Shown here in pieces: positions 57,253 to 64,000 of a stretch of DNA of 64,000 nucleotides. The notes below the pieces were generated by a model, which was not told the DNA's origin, did no database searches, and was given only the letters and a program-made list of their open reading frames with translations. The first letter of the stretch is position 1. Every line of letters starts with the position of its first letter. Both the position numbers and the translations under genes were made by a program. This DNA is from Bacillota bacterium (lineage in GTDB: Bacteria; Bacillota; Clostridia; Oscillospirales; Ruminococcaceae): NCBI GenBank assembly GCA_023418925.1, contig JAEZYS010000016.1:124001-188000 (forward strand). Reading direction: 5' to 3'.

Positions 57253-57669
57253 TTAAGGTGTCGGAGACGAGAAGTATTTATATCTCAGCTCAATTGGGTC
57301 ATCATTTGGATCACTATAATATTGATTGCCATGGGAATCAGAGTCCTGAGCCTGAGAAATATATATTGTCGTATCCATAGGATAAGCAGTTGAAGAAGGC
57401 AAACCTGAAGGATTTAGTTTAGTGTAGGTAACCTTAATTCCGGTACCCGTAATTATTTTGGTACATCCTACATTGGATGCTCCGATATCCGACTTTGTTT
57501 CAACACGCTGGACGGTCTGACCAAGGCTTTCATTTGCTCTGTGTGTTTTCTCGTTAATCTGAGCAACGCATGCATAAATACTTGCCATAACGAGAGTACC
57601 AATGGAAAGAACAGCAATTGCCACGATACATTCTACAAGGGTAAAGCCTGCTGTTTTTTTAGTTTTCAT
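57253..57669 (-). CDS. Type IV pseudopilin, PilV/GspI-like
   Basis: 138 residues; leader MKTKKTAG then FTLVECIVAIAVLSIGTLVM, the PilV-type N-terminus. Glu5 retained. Small head, with a possible Cys-linked segment near CTKIITG. Between the PilX-like and PilW-like genes, with SD AAGGAG; minor pseudopilins in this order usually form a priming complex. Confidence 0.88.
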   Translation of the reverse strand: MKTKKTAGFTLVECIVAIAVLSIGTLVMASIYACVAQINEKTHRANESLGQTVQRVETKSDIGASNVGCTKIITGTGIKVTYTKLNPSGLPSSTAYPMDTTIYISQAQDSDSHGNQYYSDPNDDPIELRYKYFSSPTP

Positions 57670-57687
57670 ATACTTTACTCCTTTCAG

Positions 57688-60141
57688 TTATGTAGTATAG
57701 TTTACATCATTTGTATAGTAGCCAGGGCTCCAATTGACTAAGCTATGTCCATGATCTGGCTCATAATCTGTATCCTTGTCAATATAAACAACTGCTGAAT
57801 CAACCCCTGAAGCTCCTTTAATATCTTCAAATACTATAGCACCAACAGCGATACAGTTACAGTTTTGATTTACTCCGTTGTAGTTTACTTTTACATTAGG
57901 TAAACCGTTTGCCAAAACATTAAGCTTTGCAAGTGGACCATATACATATCCATTTAACAATCCTCTTTCACTGCCGGTTGTGTGAATATTTATAATTGCA
58001 CCTTCACCGACATACATATTTATTCTCGGAGGTTTACAAAGCTTTGATTTATCTGTTTGCGTTCCTGAATAAATTATATTGTCCTTGTAATTCTGATTAT
58101 TTTCACCTGGAATTGTATTAAGAATAGTTGCAAGTTCACGAGAAAGAATTTGCATTCTCAAAGTAACATTAGCACCTTCCGGAACAATAAATATTGTATC
58201 ATCAGAATCATCAGACATTATCAGTTTGCCGTCATATGTTTTTTGATCAACAAACTGGAGCGTAATTCCTGACATAACAGTATAGCCATTATATGAAGAT
58301 TCTGTTGGAGATGGTTTATCAGGGAGCCATCCGCTTGAAAAGATTTGCTTTGTCGCTGTATTGATGCCTGCCTGTTGTGTTGGATCATTCGGATTATATA
58401 GTTTTAAGTTAGTTTCTGTTGATTTTGTATCCTTATTGTACTTCTCAAATGCCAGAACTACGTCCTTGATTTCATATCCGACCCGAACACCTGAAGGAGG
58501 AGAGTCCTCAACATCAAAATAAGCAGGATATTCATACTCAAAGGTAGGAACTTTGTATTCTTTTTTATTGGTAGATGTTGGTGTCCAAGGTATATTATCT
58601 GTCGGAAGAGTAAGCTTGATCATTCTTGAACCGCTATCTTCTACTATTCTTGACTTATCCATTCCCGTAATTGTATCGAGGTAGTATGCACTCTTATCTC
58701 CTTCAGCGCTTGGAAGATCTGGAATTGATGGGTCAGGGTAATATTCAAGTTGTACTGTATCAGGGCATAAACCTGTAGCTACACCAGCAATTACTTGGTT
58801 ATTTGATTTTGCACAAACAGAATTTGCATATACAAAACCATTAATCTTCTGTCCGATAGGAGAAGCACTGTTTCCTGCCTGATATCCTGTATATCCATTA
58901 GTAGAATCTCCAATTAGCTTTGAATCGCCAAGAAATAAAGTTCCTGTTACAAAAACATTTCCATTTATAGTTGCTTTATCAAGAATAAGATCCCCATCAC
59001 AATAGATATTTCCAGTAATATTACCACCAGTAAGATTTCCTCCATTGCAGAGAATATCAACAGGATTTGTCGAATTTCCTATAATTGGGGTAATGTCAGG
59101 AACAATAAATTGCCCGCCACAATAAATAAATGATTTATTATTTGCAGTGGTTACCCCCATAGCTTTATTCCAATAAATATTGCCCTTAGTAGCTATGTAG
59201 CAATCAGGGGCGAGATTGATAGTTCCGGAACTGTCAATTGTTAAATCCTTTGAGGCATAGAAGCTGTCAAAAAGGGTAGTGTTATTCATTGTGAAGTTGT
59301 CATTTGATGCCATGCCGCCGAATACGTATATCTTTGTAGAAGGATCAATGGAACCTGTTGCACAGACACCTTTATTGAATTCATTTGGAACTGTTGGTTC
59401 AGCTGAATTTACAATAATAACTGTTGTAGCCTCATAATCATCAAAAACAGCAGTCGATGTAATACGAAGCTTTACAATGTCTTTCTGGCGACTGCCAAAT
59501 TTTACAGAATACTTTGTAACATCTCCAGGGAAGCTGGGATCTTCACCCAAATCAAAGTATCTGTCAAGAACTTCAACTGTAACAATTACTTTTTGATCGC
59601 TGTCTGCAAACTTGCCATATGCGTTTGATCCGGAATCAGCCTTAGGCAATGTAACCTCATACTTCAACATTGTTTCTGTTGAATACTTATTATATGGAGC
59701 AGGTAATTTTGCGGATCCGTCACTAACATACAGTGCATCAAGGTTATTGTCATTATAGTTGTAAACAGTTGTGTCATATCCTGCAGGAGCAGTCCAGCCG
59801 GGAGCCATTGAATTATCCTCATCAATAGATGGGAGAGTTCTTATATCCATCTCTATTTCTCTTGCAAAGGTCATAGTAGCTGCAGAACCTGCCCAATAAT
59901 GATCCATTGTCGTTGCGGGGTCATCATTATTATTGGAGAGATCCTTAATAAAAAATTCTATAGCTGACCTTGAAGTAAAGCTGGCCTGGTTTTCTTCAAA
60001 GCTAGTATATGTACGACGTTTTGCGGTGGAAACAACGGATAAAGTGGCGACAAGCATTATAATAAGTACAAACATAATAGTAAGCACCATTATCAGAATT
60101 GCACCTTTTGTCCTGCAATTAGGCCGTTTTGATTCAGCCAT
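57688..60141 (-). CDS. PilX-like exported protein with beta-helix-like middle
   Basis: 817 residues. It begins with a basic stretch and one strong hydrophobic segment (18-40, GAILIMVLTIMFVLIIMLVA), as in PilX-N proteins, followed by a helix. There is no FTLIE box or Glu5, and no glycine-cleavage site clearer than the lysine/glycine at TKG. From about 300 to 430 there are repeated short strands rich in G, N, I (NLTGGNITGNIYCDGDLIL, ATINGNVFVTGTLFLGD) resembling bactofilin-type beta helices. The C-terminal part has more strand-rich repeats. Probably sits at the pilus tip as an adhesin; this is inferred. Confidence 0.75.
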   Translation of the reverse strand: MAESKRPNCRTKGAILIMVLTIMFVLIIMLVATLSVVSTAKRRTYTSFEENQASFTSRSAIEFFIKDLSNNNDDPATTMDHYWAGSAATMTFAREIEMDIRTLPSIDEDNSMAPGWTAPAGYDTTVYNYNDNNLDALYVSDGSAKLPAPYNKYSTETMLKYEVTLPKADSGSNAYGKFADSDQKVIVTVEVLDRYFDLGEDPSFPGDVTKYSVKFGSRQKDIVKLRITSTAVFDDYEATTVIIVNSAEPTVPNEFNKGVCATGSIDPSTKIYVFGGMASNDNFTMNNTTLFDSFYASKDLTIDSSGTINLAPDCYIATKGNIYWNKAMGVTTANNKSFIYCGGQFIVPDITPIIGNSTNPVDILCNGGNLTGGNITGNIYCDGDLILDKATINGNVFVTGTLFLGDSKLIGDSTNGYTGYQAGNSASPIGQKINGFVYANSVCAKSNNQVIAGVATGLCPDTVQLEYYPDPSIPDLPSAEGDKSAYYLDTITGMDKSRIVEDSGSRMIKLTLPTDNIPWTPTSTNKKEYKVPTFEYEYPAYFDVEDSPPSGVRVGYEIKDVVLAFEKYNKDTKSTETNLKLYNPNDPTQQAGINTATKQIFSSGWLPDKPSPTESSYNGYTVMSGITLQFVDQKTYDGKLIMSDDSDDTIFIVPEGANVTLRMQILSRELATILNTIPGENNQNYKDNIIYSGTQTDKSKLCKPPRINMYVGEGAIINIHTTGSERGLLNGYVYGPLAKLNVLANGLPNVKVNYNGVNQNCNCIAVGAIVFEDIKGASGVDSAVVYIDKDTDYEPDHGHSLVNWSPGYYTNDVNYTT

Positions 60142-60173
60142 TGAGTACCATCCTTTCTAAATCGTATGTAAAG

Positions 60174-60872
60174 TTATTCCTCTGCATCAATTGCGTCAAT
60201 ATCCAATTGTCGAGTAGATAATACATAAATAGTTATTGTGCTTTCAATTTGTTCGTTTGGCTTTGGTGTGCCGCCTGCGCATGAGTAAACAAATAATGTC
60301 TTTTCGTCCTTGTCAAGCTCATCAAGAGCCTTAATAAGTTTTGGAATTTCACCATGATATGTAACAGTGTATGATGTAAGACAAATTTGCTTTCCGACTG
60401 GTGCCTCATATACTACTTGATTGTATGCATCTGTTACTTCCTGAGGAACGTTTCCGTCAAAGTAAGAATTTATCTTGATGTCATATGCAGGAACGTTTGC
60501 AGGGCGTACAATATATGGCGGGAAATCAGTGCCTTGTGGTAATACCATTTCAACATTTACAATATCTATAGGTGATTTTGCAAGTATTTCACGGATATGA
60601 AGGTCTGTTTCATAAGTTTCCATTTCGTCATAGAAATTAGACTGAAGTTCATCTACCGTTTTTGAAAGTTCTTTAAGCTGATCTTTAAGTCCCTCAAGAG
60701 TGTTAAGCTTTGCTTCGGTATCAATTTTTTTCTGTTTCATTTCTGTCAAAGTTGCTTTTGCACTGTTTACTTCAGCAATCCTTGGTTTGATAACAAATAC
60801 AGCTCCAAGGATGAGAATTACAACAACTATTACAGCTGTAAGTATAAATTTATCTCTGTTTGTCAATTTCAT
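60174..60872 (-). CDS. pilO: Type IV pilus assembly protein PilO
   Basis: 232 residues: cytoplasmic MKLTNRDKFI, one membrane segment (10-30), a coiled coil (about 35-80, rich in Lys and Glu) and a ferredoxin-like extracytoplasmic domain. PilO pairs with PilN to align the platform. It overlaps the pilMN gene by four bases (ATGA), confirming that they are one operon. Confidence 0.88.
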   Translation of the reverse strand: MKLTNRDKFILTAVIVVVILILGAVFVIKPRIAEVNSAKATLTEMKQKKIDTEAKLNTLEGLKDQLKELSKTVDELQSNFYDEMETYETDLHIREILAKSPIDIVNVEMVLPQGTDFPPYIVRPANVPAYDIKINSYFDGNVPQEVTDAYNQVVYEAPVGKQICLTSYTVTYHGEIPKLIKALDELDKDEKTLFVYSCAGGTPKPNEQIESTITIYVLSTRQLDIDAIDAEE

Positions 60873-62413
60873 TCTGCAGCACCTCCCTCAGTATTTTCTG
60901 CTGCCGCAGGGGTATCTGCAGGAGCAGTATCTATGGCTGTTTCTACATATGTCTGAGGCATCTGCATAGTAACTGTAAACTCCCACTTGTTTGTTTCTTC
61001 ATCAAGTTTATAATATGTATATACAATATTTTTAAAATAATCCAAATCGTATACATTCTGTACATAATCGGAAGCATCATTCATAGCAGGAGTGAGGCCC
61101 TTTACTTCAATATACCCATCATTAAACTTAAGCTCATCAATTGTTACTCTTGTACCTGTAATACAAGTTTTAAGTTTTTCATAAATATCTGAATTTATAA
61201 TAGGCTTGGTTTCAAATACAGAATATACATAGTTAAGGTCAGTGTAGTAAAGGTTAACCTTATCGATCTTACCCTGTGTATCATCAACAGCCTTAAGCTC
61301 AGCGGCAACCTCAGGGCTGTCAAGCCATTCCTGAATTTCCTTGATATTGGAGTTATATTCGTTCAAAGTCACTCTGAATCCAAGCCATACTGCAGCAATA
61401 GCAGCTACAGATAAACCGGCAGCAAGAAGTAGTGTGAAGATATAGGAAGCACCTGCATTAGTACGGCCGGCAGCAGCATCAACTTCAAGAAGATTGATAC
61501 GTTCATAATCCTTATTGCTCTTGAACATTGCACCAATAGCATTTGCATATTCCTGGAACTCAAAGTTTTCATAACCGCCTACTGTATTAGGGTTTGTAAG
61601 CTGGCTTGTTGTGATATCCATCTGTTCAAGCGCATTTGTAAGTCTTATGTAATCAGTGGTATCGCCGTAGAAAACAACGTTCTGAATTGGGTTATTGCTA
61701 TTTCTTGATTTCTGGAACTGGAACATTCTGAAGATGTTTTCATTGACAGCTTCAAAAATGTAGTCAGGTGAGTTGTCATAGTCAACAGGGTCAATTGAAG
61801 CAAATCTGGAGAATGTAAGCTGGTTATCCTCATATAGGTTAAGGCTAACAAAGTTAGGGTCGATCTGAACCAGGAGCATAGGCATTTTTGCTCTGGACTT
61901 AAGATCACTGAGGATAATTCTTGTTATACTGTTGCAGGAAACAACAACGGATTTAAGAGCAATGCCAAGCATTGAGAATACTTTTCTGAAGCAGTCAACA
62001 ACATCAAAAGGACAGGCAGTTGCAAGAACCTTCATTGCCTGAACGCCGTCTTCTTCAATTTCTCCTGCTATAGTATATGAAATGGAATAGTCTTCTGCTA
62101 TGCCCATTGTATGTTGCATCTGATTTTGAACCATGGTAAGCAGCTGAGCACCCTTGGATTTTGGAACATGTAGTTCCTTGAATACGATAAGGTTTGAAGA
62201 AATGCTGATTACGGCTTCCTTATCAGACATCTTCTTTGTTTTAAGTTCATCATTGATGATGGTTGCCATTTTTGGAATATCTTTTATGTGACCATTAGCA
62301 ATCAGACCTTCCCTAACATCAATGGTTGAAGCTGCAGAAACCTTGATTTTTCCATGATTTTCAGTACCACGGATGATACGGATGTGTCTGTCTGTAATAT
62401 CAAATGAAAGCAT
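60869..62413 (-). CDS. pilM: PilM-PilN fusion protein
   Basis: 514 residues joining two proteins that are usually separate. Residues 1-300 are the actin-like cytoplasmic PilM (MLSFDITDRHIRIIRGT, VKELHVPKS type, VVFYGDTTD). Then comes INLLE at 306-310, the conserved peptide by which free PilN binds PilM, a membrane segment (323-346) and a PilN-like periplasmic-side domain (VTIDELKFNDGYIEVKG). Thus tethering is covalent. The tail is Ala/Glu-rich. ATG 62413 follows GAGGTG; a GTG at 62422 overlaps it. Confidence 0.9.
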   Translation of the reverse strand: MLSFDITDRHIRIIRGTENHGKIKVSAASTIDVREGLIANGHIKDIPKMATIINDELKTKKMSDKEAVISISSNLIVFKELHVPKSKGAQLLTMVQNQMQHTMGIAEDYSISYTIAGEIEEDGVQAMKVLATACPFDVVDCFRKVFSMLGIALKSVVVSCNSITRIILSDLKSRAKMPMLLVQIDPNFVSLNLYEDNQLTFSRFASIDPVDYDNSPDYIFEAVNENIFRMFQFQKSRNSNNPIQNVVFYGDTTDYIRLTNALEQMDITTSQLTNPNTVGGYENFEFQEYANAIGAMFKSNKDYERINLLEVDAAAGRTNAGASYIFTLLLAAGLSVAAIAAVWLGFRVTLNEYNSNIKEIQEWLDSPEVAAELKAVDDTQGKIDKVNLYYTDLNYVYSVFETKPIINSDIYEKLKTCITGTRVTIDELKFNDGYIEVKGLTPAMNDASDYVQNVYDLDYFKNIVYTYYKLDEETNKWEFTVTMQMPQTYVETAIDTAPADTPAAAENTEGGAAE

Positions 62414-62480
62414 ACTCGTCACCTCACAAATTTCATAAATTTATATGTTAATCTAATTTAAAAGTTTTGAATAAACAGTT

Positions 62481-63674
62481 TTATTTCACACTCTCGAACG
62501 ATGAATAAAGTGCCGGGAGAATACCAGCAATAATGAAACCGACAGCAATACCCATTATGACGATAAGTGTAGGCTCCATAATACCAACAAGACTCTGGAT
62601 AGCAGAGTCGGCTTCTTCTTCATAGAAGTCAGATGATTTAGCTAGGATTGTATCAAGAGCACCGGATTCTTCACCAACATAGATAATTGAACAGAACATT
62701 GATTCAAATATTCCTGTTCTCTGAATTGAAACTGAAAGCTGTTCACCGGACTTAACCTCAGCTATAACAGTATCGAATGCATTTTCAATATAGGTGTTGC
62801 TAAGTATCGCAGCAGATCTTTCAAGGCTTTCAACCATTGGAATGCCTGACGAATAAAGTGATGAAAGCGTTCTTGCAAAACGTCCTGTATATATTTTAAT
62901 AATAAGTTTCCCAATAATCGGGCCCTTACATTTGAATTTATCAAATTTCAAGCGCACTTCCGGAACCTTAAGAGCATAGTTGATTCCAAAAATAATACCC
63001 AATATAACTGCTATGTAAATATACCATCTTTCTCTAAGACTGTCAGAGAAAGCAAAAAGCACCTTTGTAATAGCAGGCGTGGTTTCCGGAGTCATAAGGT
63101 CCTTGAATGTTGGCATGATAAATGTAAACATCAGAAGAATAACGCCAATACAAAGAACTGAAAGAATAATAGGATAGATCATAGCACCCCTAACCTTGTT
63201 TTTTAATTTGTTTTCCTTTGCATAGTGATCTTCCATTCTCTTCATTACAATGTCAAGAGAACCTGAAGATTCACCTGCCTGAACCATGGAAATAAAGAAG
63301 TTAGGGAATGCACCCTGCTGCATTTTAAGAGCATCAGAAAAAGATTGACCTTTCTGAACTTCTTCGTAGATTTCTCTGAAAATCTGCTTAGGACCGTCCT
63401 TTACTTGTTCCTTATACAGAATGTCAAGAGATTTTACCAATGTAAGACCTGATGACAGCATGGCACTCAACTGACGGCAGTTATAGGACAATTCAGAGGT
63501 TTTAAACTTATGTATAGAGTTTGATTGCTTAGAATTTGTTTCTCTGTACTGTGAGCAGAACATGCCTTTTTCATTAACTTTATTCAAAAATTCATTAACA
63601 TCTTCGGCTGCCATTTTGGCGTTTCTCACAGTATTACCCTGAACGTCTGTAGCTGTATAGATAAAAGTCTTCAT
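62481..63674 (-). CDS. pilC: Type IV pilus platform protein PilC
   Basis: 397 residues, integral inner-membrane platform on which PilB acts. Two repeats of the GspF domain (LSYNCRQLSAMLSSGLTLVKSL near 50, and FARTLSSLYSSGIPMVESLERS near 255), three membrane segments and the ending GIMEPTLIVIMGIAVGFIIAGILPALYSSFE. First gene of the unit pilC-pilMN-pilO-pilX-pilV-pilW. SD GGAGGTG, promoter upstream. Confidence 0.95.
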   Translation of the reverse strand: MKTFIYTATDVQGNTVRNAKMAAEDVNEFLNKVNEKGMFCSQYRETNSKQSNSIHKFKTSELSYNCRQLSAMLSSGLTLVKSLDILYKEQVKDGPKQIFREIYEEVQKGQSFSDALKMQQGAFPNFFISMVQAGESSGSLDIVMKRMEDHYAKENKLKNKVRGAMIYPIILSVLCIGVILLMFTFIMPTFKDLMTPETTPAITKVLFAFSDSLRERWYIYIAVILGIIFGINYALKVPEVRLKFDKFKCKGPIIGKLIIKIYTGRFARTLSSLYSSGIPMVESLERSAAILSNTYIENAFDTVIAEVKSGEQLSVSIQRTGIFESMFCSIIYVGEESGALDTILAKSSDFYEEEADSAIQSLVGIMEPTLIVIMGIAVGFIIAGILPALYSSFESVK

Positions 63675-64000
63675 TAATTATTGACACCTCCAAAATGGAA
63701 ATTTATATGTAGGCATAATTTCCCTACAATACTAATAACATTATATCATTTGCCATAATAATTAGCAATATGTTAATTTAGACAAATACAATATATTAAA
63801 AGCGGTAATATTCACAAATTTGTCTTATTTTGATAATAATGTTGATACATAATTTATACAGAATTACTGTTTGGACATGTTATATTTTGAAATAATTCAC
63901 AAACATAACAATTAGCTTCCATAAAATCCACATAACATACAAAAAGCCCCAAGTTGGTATTGGTAAATAAATACAAGCCATTTACAATGTTATGTATTAT
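63675..64000 (-). other. Upstream region of the pilC unit
   Basis: 326 A/T-rich bases without a gene up to the window edge. It holds the pilC SD and a promoter at 63740-63768. A weak CCAA/TTGG stem followed by GGCTTTTTG on the minus strand near 63935-63965 may be the terminator of an earlier gene, too weak to annotate. Confidence 0.6.
63740..63768 (-). promoter_or_regulatory. Promoter of the pilC unit
   Basis: On the minus strand TTGCTA, 17 bases, TATAAT, about 66 bases before the pilC start. Confidence 0.6.

Noticed and set aside
49990..63770. Secretin PilQ and PilP within the pilus cluster
   Set aside because: Not found; expected because a cell with a single membrane has no outer-membrane pore, so the cluster is not considered broken.
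1..64000. CRISPR array, tRNA or rRNA genes, insertion sequence
   Set aside because: No regularly spaced repeats with unique spacers, no cloverleaf with a GGTTCRA T-arm, and no transposase frame were found. The hairpin array at 41365 lacks equal repeats.

Overview
The window comes from a low-GC Gram-positive bacterium of the class Clostridia. The gene order of the ribosomal block (rpsD between rpsK and rpoA, a KOW-domain gene between map and infA, zinc-type rpsN), strong AAGGAGG ribosome binding sites, lipoproteins with Thr/Glu-rich tethers and a Gram-positive type IV pilus cluster all fit a Ruminococcus-like member of the Oscillospiraceae. That placement is inferred; there is no rRNA gene in the window. 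I see no tRNA or rRNA gene, insertion sequence, prophage or CRISPR array.

Positions 1-12790 (+ strand) hold the end of the S10 operon and the whole spc and alpha operons, from a partial rplV to rplQ, with secY, adk, map, a KOW gene and infA inside, closed by a clear terminator. Several genes use GTG or TTG starts, and two spacers of about 140 bases carry hairpins. Positions 12800-22600 hold single genes and small operons: a membrane GGDEF protein, a MerR regulator with a textbook 19-bp-spacer promoter, a thiol-redox group (ferredoxin-thioredoxin-reductase-like protein, thioredoxin, CoA-disulfide-reductase/rhodanese fusion), a Nudix hydrolase, two envelope proteins and an EF-G-like GTPase.

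Positions 22800-27130 (- strand) hold four tandem paralogues of a surface-protein family I cannot assign to a known family. Three are lipoproteins; one has instead a zinc ribbon and a membrane anchor. Positions 27300-33800 hold fba, an SPFH protein, and a run matching the Bacillus yaaO-yaaQ-holB-yaaT neighbourhood: decarboxylase, c-di-AMP receptor darA, DNA polymerase III delta prime, ricT, preceded by a small helical protein and a region-4-like HTH protein.

Positions 34000-49700 are mixed: isochorismatase-like hydrolase, an alpha/beta-hydrolase remnant, thioesterase, iron alcohol dehydrogenase, secreted proteins, a frameshifted repeat protein, polA, a run of hairpins with no visible gene, tsaD, rimI, dusB, lgt, small membrane proteins, a CPBP protease, a lipoprotein and a CarD-type regulator.

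Positions 49990-63770 hold a nearly complete type IV pilus system: two pilins, three pseudopilins, retraction ATPase PilT, extension ATPase PilB, prepilin peptidase PilD, platform protein PilC, a PilM-PilN fusion, PilO, and a large PilX-like protein with a beta-helix-like middle. No secretin is present, as expected for a single-membrane cell. The fused PilM-PilN, the PilX-like protein and the four-paralogue cluster are the most interesting parts of the window.
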